NCBI GenBank assembly: GCA_902595815.1
Contig: CACJRL010000003.1
Location: 1-64,000, forward strand
Reading direction: 5' to 3'
Length of the DNA stretch: 64,000 bases
Source of the DNA: an uncultured Pelagibacteraceae bacterium
GTDB lineage: Bacteria > Pseudomonadota > Alphaproteobacteria > Pelagibacterales > Pelagibacteraceae
The translations under genes were made by a program, and so were the position numbers. The notes under the pieces were generated by a model, which was not told where the DNA came from, did not search any database, and saw only the letters and a list, made by a program, of their open reading frames with translations. This document shows positions 9,521 through 18,974 of this stretch, piece after piece. Every line of letters starts with the position of its first letter. Position 1 is the first letter of the stretch.

Positions 9521-10091
9521 AATTAAAAAAGGTGAAAAGGGAATGACATTGCTTGAGGCACTTGTCTCAACTGCAATAATAGGAATTGGTTTTGTTGCTG
9601 TTTTTCAAATGGTAAACTATTCAGTCCAATCTATAGATGTGTCTGGTGAAAGAACAAAAGCTAATTATTTAGTTTCAATGGTAGCAGAAGATCTTATTTC
9701 AGAAAAAGAGTCTAATTCTCCTACAAAAGACGTCAAATTCATGGATTACTTAATAAGTAATAAGAATAGCTCAAATTCATCATGGAGAATGGGATCATGT
9801 TCATCGGGATCGAGTACCACAGGAAATTTTACTAATGCTGCTCAAAATAAATTTAAAAAGTGGGATGATCGTTTCTCGACTCGAAGAATTAAATGTAAAG
9901 GAGCACAAGATATAAAATATCTAAAAGTTTTTGATATTTGCAACAATAATGCCAGTGGGAATAATTGTACTTATAATAATACAAGAAATTATAGTGGCAC
10001 AGGAATATATGAAAAATGGATTGTTGGAAAAATGGAGGTCAATCTTAATAGTGGTAAAAAGAAAAAGTTTTTATATTTCCAGATCGATTAA
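9501..10091 (+). CDS. PilV-like minor prepilin
   Basis: The mature N-terminus MTLLEALVSTAIIGIGFVAV has Glu at +5 and follows KKGEKG, a prepilin peptidase site. An ATG at the cleavage site itself would remove the leader, so an upstream start is needed. GTG at 9501 is favoured because GGAG lies 5 bases before it; GTG at 9495 is also possible. The product is about 196 aa. The start lies inside the preceding fimT-like gene, showing tight coupling. PilV-family minor pilins join PilW, PilX and PilY1 in the priming complex at the pilus tip. Confidence 0.8.
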   Translation: MVGIDNKIKKGEKGMTLLEALVSTAIIGIGFVAVFQMVNYSVQSIDVSGERTKANYLVSMVAEDLISEKESNSPTKDVKFMDYLISNKNSSNSSWRMGSCSSGSSTTGNFTNAAQNKFKKWDDRFSTRRIKCKGAQDIKYLKVFDICNNNASGNNCTYNNTRNYSGTGIYEKWIVGKMEVNLNSGKKKKFLYFQID

Positions 10092-10930
10092 TGAAAAAAA
10101 AATTATCTAATATTGCTGGTGTTACATTAATTGAAATTCTTATTGGGATATTGATTTCAGTAATAATGATGGGAGCAATGTTCACATCTTATACTGTAGT
10201 TAATAACACATACTCTCAAGTTACTGATCGAGCAAAAATTTCAACTGCTGGAAGAGACGTTGTTGGAATGATTATGAGAGATGTTAGAAACGCTGGTTTT
10301 AAATATTTTGGAGATAATATTAAAACAACTAATGCTCATGCTCCAATTCTCATTACCAAAAGCTCAAATTTCAATACTAGCTGTGATAAAATAGATATTG
10401 TCTATGGTGGTGTGAATTACAATGCCACTAGAAATCCTAAATATCAGTATGAAAGATTTAAAGTAACTTATGAATGTAAAGCTTCAACAATTCCAGATAA
10501 AACTTCACCTAAACTAAGTGGCGGCGGTTATCCACCAATAAAAGCTTTTGCAATTTATAAAACTAAAGTTAAATGGAATAACACCTCGAATAGTTGGGAT
10601 AATCCATCAACTGATGGAAATGATGCAACTTATCCATCGCAGTTGATAGTAGATTATATAGTTGATTTAATATTTAATCCAATTGATGAAACTGGAGTTT
10701 TAATAAGCCCGCCTCCAACTCCCACAAATTCCAATAAAGATAAATTATATAAAATTAAAACTATTGATATCGCAATGACAGTAAGATCAACAAAAGATTT
10801 TTTTAGAACATCTAAAGTTAGAAAAGTATTAGCGATGATTGATAAAAAAAGAGACAAATCAAAAACTGATAAATATTTAAGAGATACTATTGTAGTAACG
10901 GCTCATGCTAGAAATTTAGGATTAGAATAA
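10091..10930 (+). CDS. pilW: PilW-like minor prepilin
   Basis: This 279-aa prepilin has leader MKKKLSNIAG, then mature VTLIEILIGILISVIMMGAM with Glu at +5. The size, larger than the neighbours, and the central RDVRNAGF segment (after GRDVVGMIMRDV) are typical of PilW, where an R-x-A-G-F motif is commonly conserved. It overlaps the previous stop by one base (TAATG) and meets the next start the same way. It is expected to be an inner-membrane pilin subunit of the PilVWX-Y1 tip complex. Confidence 0.85.
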   Translation: MKKKLSNIAGVTLIEILIGILISVIMMGAMFTSYTVVNNTYSQVTDRAKISTAGRDVVGMIMRDVRNAGFKYFGDNIKTTNAHAPILITKSSNFNTSCDKIDIVYGGVNYNATRNPKYQYERFKVTYECKASTIPDKTSPKLSGGGYPPIKAFAIYKTKVKWNNTSNSWDNPSTDGNDATYPSQLIVDYIVDLIFNPIDETGVLISPPPTPTNSNKDKLYKIKTIDIAMTVRSTKDFFRTSKVRKVLAMIDKKRDKSKTDKYLRDTIVVTAHARNLGLE

Positions 10931-11604
10931 TGAAAAAAAACGAACAAGGATTTGCATTAGTGTTATCATTAGTTTTGATGTTAGCAATGTCATTAATGGG
11001 TGGAGCTTTAATTGTTATTTCAGCAGGAGATCACCGTAGCAATAATAAGAGTGATGAATACCAGCAAACTTTCTATGTCGCAGAAACAGCTTTGATCGAG
11101 GGTGAAAAATATGTTCTTAATAAATTTTTAGGGCCTTGGAATACATCTAACCATAAAAGAGATACTTCAAAAAGAGCTTTACCAGCTAACCAAACCTCTG
11201 TTTGGAACGGCGCAATGACAAAAAAAAATTATACAACAAGTGACAGCTTCTATTTTAATACTAGTACAAATTGTTATCAAAGTTTCTCAGAAATAGACAA
11301 AAGTACTCTTAAAGTTGTTGCATCCGAAAGTTGGAATTTTGGAAAAGTCTTAAGAGACAGTTTTAATACTAATGCATCAAACCAAGAAAAAACTGAAGCT
11401 GAGAGATTGCAGTCTTATTATTACGAGTTTTTTATATCGAGAATTGGAGCTGCACCTTTTAGAGGATACGGATCAAGCGTTAAAAAAGGCGCTACAGACA
11501 AAGGAAACGACGGAATGGCCTATAGAGTTTATGGTTGTGGTATAAAAAAAGATGAAGACAGAATGATTGTGGCACTAGAGAGCACTATTGTTCTTCCAAA
11601 ATAA
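10930..11604 (+). CDS. pilX: PilX-like minor prepilin
   Basis: This 224-aa protein has leader MKKNEQG followed by FALVLSLVLMLAMSLMGGAL. It lacks Glu at +5, a feature seen in PilX/GspK-type tip pseudopilins. The segment DEYQQTFYVAETALIEGE matches the common PilX pattern in which an AE-x-A-L-x-x-A/GE helix follows the membrane helix. A C-terminal VYGCGIKKDEDRMIVALESTIVL strand region fits PilX. Its TAATG junction with pilW and its position before the pilY1 gene support the name. Confidence 0.82.
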   Translation: MKKNEQGFALVLSLVLMLAMSLMGGALIVISAGDHRSNNKSDEYQQTFYVAETALIEGEKYVLNKFLGPWNTSNHKRDTSKRALPANQTSVWNGAMTKKNYTTSDSFYFNTSTNCYQSFSEIDKSTLKVVASESWNFGKVLRDSFNTNASNQEKTEAERLQSYYYEFFISRIGAAPFRGYGSSVKKGATDKGNDGMAYRVYGCGIKKDEDRMIVALESTIVLPK

Positions 11605-11618
11605 TTGTTAATAATAAA

Positions 11619-11648
11619 TTAATTTTGAGACAAAAATAAAGGTATAAT
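11619..11648 (+). promoter_or_regulatory. Possible internal promoter before the 184-aa secreted protein
   Basis: The 63-base gap after pilX contains TATAAT preceded by GG (11643-11648), with TTAATT at 11619-11624 and an 18-base spacer. This could give the secreted protein, PilY1 and the adhesin a transcript of their own. The -35 match is weak. Confidence 0.35.
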
Positions 11649-11667
11649 GTATTAATTATAACTAATT

Positions 11668-12222
11668 ATGAAAAGACTAGTCCAATTTTTTATAATCTTC
11701 TTTCTATTTTCGGTACCTGCGAATGCTGCGTGTGATTTTATGATTAAAATTGGTGAGAAAGGCACAAAAGTATTTGAAAAGTTTGCAATTCCTCTGCCTG
11801 GTTTTAAAGGAATGTGGTACTTGCCCGTTCAATCTCCAGAGGTTTGTCCAAATGATAATTTAAATGAAAATATTGCAGTAGAATATGTATTTTTAGGAGA
11901 TAAACATGAACAAGCTAAATTAGCAGCTATAAGAATGATTGTCCTTAATGATGGAAATAATACTGAAAATAATAAATTAACATTAATGAAATATGCTAAA
12001 AAAGTTTACGGAGATTTTGATACTGGTCAAAATCCTGAAATATTCAACAGCTATAATATTTGGGAAAACGGACAAAGTATTGTTATCTACAAAAGAATGT
12101 TAGATGCAAATGATTTAATTGAAGAAGAAATTATGATTACAAATTTGGAATATGATAAAAAACTAGGTTTATTCTTTAATGAAATTGAAGCAGAAGCAGA
12201 AGGATTTGATAAGAAGGAATAA
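11668..12222 (+). CDS. Secreted protein of unknown function in the pilus operon
   Basis: This 184-aa protein has a clear signal peptide (MKRLVQFFIIFFLFSVPANA, cut before Ala21) and a small mature domain with two cysteines (CDFM near the start and EVCPND) that could form a disulfide. The rest is mixed alpha/beta with an acidic C-terminus. I do not recognise the family. It lies between pilX and pilY1 and ends in a TAATG junction with pilY1, so it is probably made with the tip complex and could be a periplasmic chaperone or partner of PilY1. That role is inferred from position only. Confidence 0.7.
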   Translation: MKRLVQFFIIFFLFSVPANAACDFMIKIGEKGTKVFEKFAIPLPGFKGMWYLPVQSPEVCPNDNLNENIAVEYVFLGDKHEQAKLAAIRMIVLNDGNNTENNKLTLMKYAKKVYGDFDTGQNPEIFNSYNIWENGQSIVIYKRMLDANDLIEEEIMITNLEYDKKLGLFFNEIEAEAEGFDKKE

Positions 12223-15200
12223 TGAATAAGATAAAAATTTTACTATTTAAAATTTTATTTGCTTTAATATTTTTAAGTAACTCAAGTTACTCAAAAAATA
12301 TTCCACCAGGTTCAGGGATTGGTGATGTTCCCGCAAATATATTAATCTTACTCGATAAATCTGGAAGTATGAGTATACGTATGACTAGTGGATCCGGATT
12401 TATGTATCCTTACGCTTCAGCAGCTGATAGCAGTGGAGATCTTTATATTGGACAATACTGGCGTTATGGGATTAAAAAATTCAATTACTCTACTGCAACT
12501 GTAGATACAACTTTTGCATCTAATGGAACATATGTGGGCTCTGGTAGTTGTAGAAGTTATTATCCTTTAAATATGAAAATTCATAATGGATATTTATATG
12601 TAGCTTCTTATTATGATCACAGAGTTTTCAGAGTAAATGTATCTACTGGGGCATGTGACTGGACTAGTAGTATTAGATATCCAAGAAATATAGCTATTGA
12701 TACTGGTAACAACATTCTTTATGCAAGTGGGATTTATGGAAATGCGGTCGTTCGAAATTTATCTACAAATACAAATATAAATTGTTCTTGGTCTGGTAAT
12801 TTAAATAGTCAAACCAGATATGGTTCAATGGCTGTAGATGCTTCTGGAAATAACTTTTACAGCATAAATTACAGTAGGATGTATAGATTTCCAATAAATC
12901 AGTCTACAAGATGCCCAAATACAAATTACTCAGCAATATGGAATTGGGGTGGAAGTTATGCTTTTGGAATGGATAATCATCCTTCTGATGATAATGTTTT
13001 TTATTTAAACAATTATTTTGCTCACAGAGTTGAAAAAATAACACTAAATTCATCAAAAAATAATATTCAATCTAGAACGACAGCAGGAAGATGTTGTACA
13101 GGTAAGTCATCATCAACAAATATTAGAATGTATTACCCATGGGGTTTATCAGTAGATAAAACAAATAATAGAGTGATAAGTACTACATATTATAAAATGT
13201 CAGTGCATGCACTTGACCTCAACCTAGGTTTTTTAAAAGAATTTGGGGGATCCTCTGGAACTAGAATGGACGGTGCTAAAGAAGCAATCAAAGCAATTGT
13301 TACTGACTCATCATTAACAGCGGGTGTAAACTTTGGATATGCATATTGGTCATCTGGTGGTGCGGGATTTAGTAATTGGTTCGGAAATATTACAACAGGA
13401 AGAGCTAATCCCTGTAATTCTCGAGCATGCTTAAAAGTAAGAGTTCATAAACAAGGTGCATCTAGGATAAACCAAATAATTGGAAGTTTAAACCCTGGTG
13501 GTGGAACAAATGCCGATGATTGGGCTAGAATTGCTGAAGATTATTATCTAAGCGGTAGATTTTCTCCAATTGATAAAAATTTATCTTGTCAAAATAGCTA
13601 TCTATTGGTTATTGGTGATGGTGATTGGTACAATCATAATAGAGCTCAAAGTAGAGTTGTCAAACTTCTAAACCAACACAAAATTAAAACTTTTACCGTT
13701 GCATTTGGTGGAGGGTTATCAAGTAATGGTATTAGAAACTTCAGAAGAATGGCCCAAGCGGGTGGAACTAATGATGTTATAATTGCAAACACAACAGCAT
13801 CGCTTAAATCACAATTAAAAGCAGCGATATCACAGGTTATTGCATCTAAACTATCTTTTACTGCTCCTGCAATTACAGCTACTATAGAAAAAGGTGGATC
13901 ATTATACCAAGCACAGTTTGATTATATCCAAAATAAAGAATGGCAAGGTAAATTAACAAGAACAAAATTAAATCCAGATGGAAGTTTAGATCTTAATGAT
14001 AAAGGAAATTGGGATGCTTCAGACAAACTTGAAAAAAGAACAAGTGCTAGAAAAATATGGAGCCAAGTGCCTGGGGTAGATTATAGAACAAATTATAATA
14101 ACTTTGTTGATACTAATTGGAGTTCAATAAACACGCTATTTGAGACAACAGGAAATGAAGTTGCTGGATATCATAATAAAACTGATAGTCCATCAAATAC
14201 ACAAAGATGTAAAAATGTTGCTTCAGTCAAAGATGCTGTCAGTGGTGTTAATGAGGATGATATTAAAGGACTAATTAATTTTATTAGAGGTAAAGACTAT
14301 TTTGATTACGATGGTGATTGTAATTTAACTGAGAAAAGACCTAAGGCATTGGGAGATATATATCATTCTGAGTTGGTGGTTATTGGAAATCCAGAAGCCG
14401 AAACTGCATTTGTTGGTTCCAATCAAGAATCTTATTGGAGATCTATTAAAGGATATGATGCATGGGCAGCTTCTGTAAAAAGAGATGAAATCATTTATGT
14501 TGGTGCCAATGATGGAATGCTTCATGCATTCAATGCATCAAATGGAGAAGAAGAATGGGCATTCGTTCCACCATTGTTAGCCGCATCTTTCCCAAGCATG
14601 GTTAATGTTAATTTAAATAGATCTGTTGGTGGTTCAAATGCAATTTATGGTGTAGATGGATCGCTGGTTGCACACGATATGTATTTCAAAAGCGCATTTG
14701 ACAGCTCTAAACAGTGGCATACTATTTTAATGGTTCCATATGGTAGAGGTGGTGGAGGTTTCTCCGTTTTAGATGTAACTAATCCTAAGAAACCTTTGCA
14801 TCTATACTCAGTTTTGAACGATAAAACTAGACGTGAAGTTCATGTAATGGATCATAATGGAACTATAAATACTTATGATTATATCCCAACATCATGGCCA
14901 TTAAGCCAAATGGCAGAGTCCATTGCAGTCGGTGCTAGTCAATCAACTGATTTTACTTGTAAGACAGATCAAAGCACTAAATGTCAAACACACAATGTTT
15001 GGACAATACCAAATGTAACTTTATCAAAATCAGATTTAAGAATAACAATAGATGATAAAAATTATACAAGCTTTAGTGTTGCTACTAATCTTCAAGGTAC
15101 TGAGATAAGATTAAATAGAAATTTAACTTATTATGGTGGCGATCCAGGGGATGCATCAAAATCAAGCACAAATATGGGTGTATATTTAAGACCAGGTTCT

Positions 15201-16313
15201 GTTAACACTGGTGTAACGTCACAACCAGAATATGATTATAGTCAACTTGGTGAAACATGGTCAGCACCTAGAATTTTAAGACTACCTAACAACGGTGCAG
15301 GAGATACAAATATTGAAGATGATATTTATGTAGCTGTGATGGGTGGAGGTTTTGGAACACAATACGAAGGAGTTGGCTCTAATTTAACTATAGTAAATCT
15401 TGAAGACACAAGTTTCCCAGGAAGAATTCTTAAATCTATCCCAATTGATGATTTAACAACTAATGATATTGTTAATTCTACTCCTGGTACACCAGTCGTT
15501 ATTACGCCTGATACAGCAAGAGGAGTGAATTATAGAGGAGCCTTAGTTTATATAAATGATTTAGAAGGAAAAATTACGAAGTTTAATTTAACTAATATGT
15601 CTGATGATGGTGCTGGAAGCGCTATTTCGTTGTATGATAGCACAACATTATTTACTGCAGGCTCTAATCAAACAAATGGTAGATATATGTATCATTCAAT
15701 GGATGCAACAATTGGTCAAACAACAAACTCGCTGTGGTTATATACTGGTACTGGTGACTATGAAAGAATTGGATCTACTAATAAAGGAACAGAAAATTTA
15801 ATGCTGGGAATTAGTGATCCGCATTACCCAGCTTACAGAGATGTAGCTGTTGCAACTAAAGCATCAGATTTAACAAATTGTAAAAATACAACTAAAGATA
15901 CTACGGGAGCTAAATGTCCTCAAACTCCTAAAGATGTCGGATGGTATATAACCTTAGATGATTTCCAAAAAGTTACAGCAGAGCCAACTGTATCTAGTGG
16001 ATTAGTATATTTTCCGATATATAAACCTAGCTCATCAGTTAATAAATGTAGCTTAGGCGATGCATTTATTTGTGGAGTAGATGATGAATGTGGAACAAAT
16101 GTATCAAATAAACTTGGATCATTTAGGAATAAAAAAGATACTTGCATGTATGTAGGTCAGGGTGTTTTATCTAGAATAGTAGTTTATGCTAACAAGTTAT
16201 TTGCAAATATTGCAGGTCAATCAACGAATGCACAGAAGAAAGATTTAGTTGTGCTTGATGCAGCAGCTGGAGGCACTTCTAGTTACAGAAGTTCTTGGAG
16301 ACAGAACTATTAA
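12222..16313 (+). CDS. pilY1: PilY1-like tip adhesin with a split vWA domain and C-terminal beta-propeller
   Basis: This 1363-aa secreted protein has a signal peptide (1-24). A von Willebrand A domain starts with the MIDAS motif DKSGS (45-49), is interrupted by about 280 residues of NHL/propeller-like repeats (about 60-340: repeated DxxGNxxY and LYVASYxxHRVFRV segments), then resumes at MDGAKEAIKAI (349) with the MIDAS Thr in GGTNADD (427-433) and a VIGDGDW strand. The C-terminal half (about 700-1350) is the PilY1/PilC propeller, with YVGANDGMLHAFNASNGEEEWAF and YINDLEGKITKFNLTN blades. PilY1 proteins prime pilus assembly and act in adhesion and surface sensing. No coding break is seen. Confidence 0.9.
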   Translation: MNKIKILLFKILFALIFLSNSSYSKNIPPGSGIGDVPANILILLDKSGSMSIRMTSGSGFMYPYASAADSSGDLYIGQYWRYGIKKFNYSTATVDTTFASNGTYVGSGSCRSYYPLNMKIHNGYLYVASYYDHRVFRVNVSTGACDWTSSIRYPRNIAIDTGNNILYASGIYGNAVVRNLSTNTNINCSWSGNLNSQTRYGSMAVDASGNNFYSINYSRMYRFPINQSTRCPNTNYSAIWNWGGSYAFGMDNHPSDDNVFYLNNYFAHRVEKITLNSSKNNIQSRTTAGRCCTGKSSSTNIRMYYPWGLSVDKTNNRVISTTYYKMSVHALDLNLGFLKEFGGSSGTRMDGAKEAIKAIVTDSSLTAGVNFGYAYWSSGGAGFSNWFGNITTGRANPCNSRACLKVRVHKQGASRINQIIGSLNPGGGTNADDWARIAEDYYLSGRFSPIDKNLSCQNSYLLVIGDGDWYNHNRAQSRVVKLLNQHKIKTFTVAFGGGLSSNGIRNFRRMAQAGGTNDVIIANTTASLKSQLKAAISQVIASKLSFTAPAITATIEKGGSLYQAQFDYIQNKEWQGKLTRTKLNPDGSLDLNDKGNWDASDKLEKRTSARKIWSQVPGVDYRTNYNNFVDTNWSSINTLFETTGNEVAGYHNKTDSPSNTQRCKNVASVKDAVSGVNEDDIKGLINFIRGKDYFDYDGDCNLTEKRPKALGDIYHSELVVIGNPEAETAFVGSNQESYWRSIKGYDAWAASVKRDEIIYVGANDGMLHAFNASNGEEEWAFVPPLLAASFPSMVNVNLNRSVGGSNAIYGVDGSLVAHDMYFKSAFDSSKQWHTILMVPYGRGGGGFSVLDVTNPKKPLHLYSVLNDKTRREVHVMDHNGTINTYDYIPTSWPLSQMAESIAVGASQSTDFTCKTDQSTKCQTHNVWTIPNVTLSKSDLRITIDDKNYTSFSVATNLQGTEIRLNRNLTYYGGDPGDASKSSTNMGVYLRPGSVNTGVTSQPEYDYSQLGETWSAPRILRLPNNGAGDTNIEDDIYVAVMGGGFGTQYEGVGSNLTIVNLEDTSFPGRILKSIPIDDLTTNDIVNSTPGTPVVITPDTARGVNYRGALVYINDLEGKITKFNLTNMSDDGAGSAISLYDSTTLFTAGSNQTNGRYMYHSMDATIGQTTNSLWLYTGTGDYERIGSTNKGTENLMLGISDPHYPAYRDVAVATKASDLTNCKNTTKDTTGAKCPQTPKDVGWYITLDDFQKVTAEPTVSSGLVYFPIYKPSSSVNKCSLGDAFICGVDDECGTNVSNKLGSFRNKKDTCMYVGQGVLSRIVVYANKLFANIAGQSTNAQKKDLVVLDAAAGGTSSYRSSWRQNY

Positions 16314-16325
16314 TCATTAAAAATA

Positions 16326-18974
16326 ATGAAAAAGATTTTACTAAGTATAGTCTTCTTTTTTTTATTTAGTTCAGTTGGCTATGCTGGCCCATGTTTAACA
16401 ACCATTGCTAGTGCATCAACCAATCAATTGGCTTGTGCAGATGATGATATTTTACATGTTACTTCTGCTGGTTCAATTACTTACAATAATCATAAAGCTG
16501 TTGATCTAGAGGATGAAACTGGAGTTCAGATTACAAATGATGGAACAATTGAAACAGAAGATGGAACTAATAAACAAAAAGCAATTCATGCTCAATCATC
16601 TTTAAATACAACAATTACAAATAATGGAACTATCAACTCAGACAATAATGAAGGAATTTATATAGATTACGCAGAAAATATAACAATCACAAACAATGCT
16701 GGTGCCACTATTAGCGCTGAAGCAGGAAATGCGATTGAGGGTCGAAATGTTGGTTGGTGTGATAAGGCTGGTAATAATGAAAATTGTCAATCTAGTTTAT
16801 CTTCTTCGGGCTCTACTGAAGTTGGGCTGATATTGCATAATCACGGTATGATTAGCGCAACACAAGGAACAATTTTGTTAGGCACTGGAGGAGGAGGTTC
16901 ACCACGAAGTCGAGGTGTTAAAATTTATAACTATGATGGAGGAACAATTAAATCTACATCAGGTAATAACCCAATTATCGGAAAATATCTTACAGATAGT
17001 GAAATTATAAATTATGAGGGAGGAACAATCGAGAGTGCAGGTAGATATGGTATACTAGCTGAATATGGATCAAATATTACAATAGATAATCGTGGAACAA
17101 TAACTTCAGATAGAAATACTATCTATTGTAGAGAGTGCTCTGGAATTACATTTACAAATTCAGGAACGATCAGCTCAACAAATACAGGTACTAATACAGG
17201 CACGGTTCTTATTGATAGACAAGGAGACAGTGACGACGCTCATACAATTACAAATAGTGGAACTATAGAGTCGGCGTTTGGAGCAGCTATACAAGTAGCT
17301 AGGAACACGGGTGGAACAACTATCGAAAATACCGGAACAATAACATCATCAACAGCTACTATTGGAGCTGCTAGAACAAAGAACCTTACTATAAATAATC
17401 ATGGTACGATTAAATCAACAGGTGAGAATAATCAAAATCACTTTGGAATTGGATTTGGAAACGACTCAACATCTGTAGAAGCTGGTGAAAATGTTGTTCT
17501 AAATAATTTTGGAACTATTAGTGCAATTAATGGTGATGCAGATGGAATTAAAATTGGAGATTATCACGCTAATAAAAACTTTAATGGCTTAACCATAAAT
17601 AACTCAGGAACTATTTCAGGAGGTGACAATTCTATTGTTATGGCAAATTCAAATAACACAGGATTAGAAATAGTTACTAAAGGTGAAGGTACATATGTTG
17701 GTGAAATTGAATTAAATAGTACCACTACTACAATGACATTAGATTGTAGTATTTCAAAAGATCAAAAAATAGAAATTCATAACAAAACTAATATGGTTGT
17801 CACAGATAATCTTTGTGGAAATGATACCTATGAAATATTAGATAGCAACAGCGATGCAGATGCAGATAATTCAGAAACAAATGGTTTCTTATATGTTTAT
17901 GGTGAAGATCTAGATATTGATAGCCATAATAAAAAATATAGATCAGAAATATTTTTATCTAATTTAAATGATATTTTTAATTCAGTTTCAAAAGAAAAAA
18001 AATCTAGTGGATATTATTCTGTAAAAAAAAGAGACAATATTTATGAAAATGAAACAACAGGGATAACTGGAGACTTTAAAATTGAAAATGATAATTTTAC
18101 ACCGTTTTTAAGTTATTCTAGCCAGCAAGCAAAATTTAATAATGGAGAGGCTTTAGATAGTGAAAATTTAGCTATTGGTTTAAAAAAAGAAATTGATTAC
18201 GAGAAATTTAAATTTTCTGTCGTTTCAATTTTTGGGTTAACTCAAAATAAATATTTAGATCTTGAAACTGAAACACAACAAACAATTTTAAAAGAAAATC
18301 TAGGTCAGTTTGCTGCTGTAAATTATAAAACATCTAAAGAAATAGAAATTGATGATAGTCAAAGTTTAAATATTGAAGTAGATGGTAAATATGGTTTAAG
18401 AAGACTTCCAACTTACTTAACATCTTTTACAGATGGAGATCTTTCAGTTGATGATGCTGTTGATCAAGTATTATCAGGTGGATTTAATGTTGAGTATTCA
18501 AAATCTTTTGAAAATGGCTTCGTTCTTAAGCCATATACAGGCCTATCTTTAAATCAAACTTTGAGTGAAAAGATTGACATTGTTGCAGACGGTGAAAGAA
18601 AAGATATGGCCCATTATATGGATGATGATTTAGCTGTAAAAGCTGGTTTAAATATTAGCAAAAATACTGATAATTTCGGCCTAAACTTTAATCTAGAATT
18701 TAATGAACAGAATGGACTTAAAGACAGCCAAGTAAGTATTTCATTAACTAAAGTAATTCAGAATAATATTAGCAAAAAAATAGAGGGTCTACCTATTGAT
18801 CCAGAACTAGAAAAATTATTTGATCAATTACAATTAGCTAAAGAAAATGAGAGATTGGCTGAGATAAGTGGTAGAGCAGTTGAAGAGAATAGAATAATGA
18901 AAGAAATGATTATTCAGTTGATAAAAGAAAATAATAAACTCAAGACTGAAAGAAATCTTTTATTAAAAAACTAA
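16326..18974 (+). CDS. Autotransporter-like adhesin with C-terminal coiled-coil extension
   Basis: This 882-aa protein starts 12 bases after pilY1. It has a signal peptide (cut near GYA/GPC) and a passenger (about 25-490) made of repeated ITNNGTI / INNSGTIS units spaced about 20-30 residues, the pattern of a right-handed beta-helix. Residues about 590-812 alternate polar and hydrophobic residues in beta-barrel style (FTPFLSYSSQQAKF, VLKPYTGLSLNQTL), like an autotransporter barrel. Unlike normal autotransporters the barrel is not terminal: about 70 residues follow, largely Glu/Lys/Leu-rich helix (LQLAKENERLAEISG to the end), a likely coiled coil. Surface export is probable; the ligand is unknown. 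The 3' end overlaps the convergent tgpA-like gene by 12 bases. Confidence 0.75.
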   Translation: MKKILLSIVFFFLFSSVGYAGPCLTTIASASTNQLACADDDILHVTSAGSITYNNHKAVDLEDETGVQITNDGTIETEDGTNKQKAIHAQSSLNTTITNNGTINSDNNEGIYIDYAENITITNNAGATISAEAGNAIEGRNVGWCDKAGNNENCQSSLSSSGSTEVGLILHNHGMISATQGTILLGTGGGGSPRSRGVKIYNYDGGTIKSTSGNNPIIGKYLTDSEIINYEGGTIESAGRYGILAEYGSNITIDNRGTITSDRNTIYCRECSGITFTNSGTISSTNTGTNTGTVLIDRQGDSDDAHTITNSGTIESAFGAAIQVARNTGGTTIENTGTITSSTATIGAARTKNLTINNHGTIKSTGENNQNHFGIGFGNDSTSVEAGENVVLNNFGTISAINGDADGIKIGDYHANKNFNGLTINNSGTISGGDNSIVMANSNNTGLEIVTKGEGTYVGEIELNSTTTTMTLDCSISKDQKIEIHNKTNMVVTDNLCGNDTYEILDSNSDADADNSETNGFLYVYGEDLDIDSHNKKYRSEIFLSNLNDIFNSVSKEKKSSGYYSVKKRDNIYENETTGITGDFKIENDNFTPFLSYSSQQAKFNNGEALDSENLAIGLKKEIDYEKFKFSVVSIFGLTQNKYLDLETETQQTILKENLGQFAAVNYKTSKEIEIDDSQSLNIEVDGKYGLRRLPTYLTSFTDGDLSVDDAVDQVLSGGFNVEYSKSFENGFVLKPYTGLSLNQTLSEKIDIVADGERKDMAHYMDDDLAVKAGLNISKNTDNFGLNFNLEFNEQNGLKDSQVSISLTKVIQNNISKKIEGLPIDPELEKLFDQLQLAKENERLAEISGRAVEENRIMKEMIIQLIKENNKLKTERNLLLKN

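Noticed and set aside
14325-14525. 66-aa minus-strand frame in pilY1
   Set aside because: It is antisense to the PilY1 propeller with no start signals.
16326-18974. CRISPR-like or tandem DNA repeats in the adhesin passengers
   Set aside because: The repeats are protein-level (N-G-T-I units) with variable DNA and irregular spacing inside a coding frame; no CRISPR array or cas genes are present.
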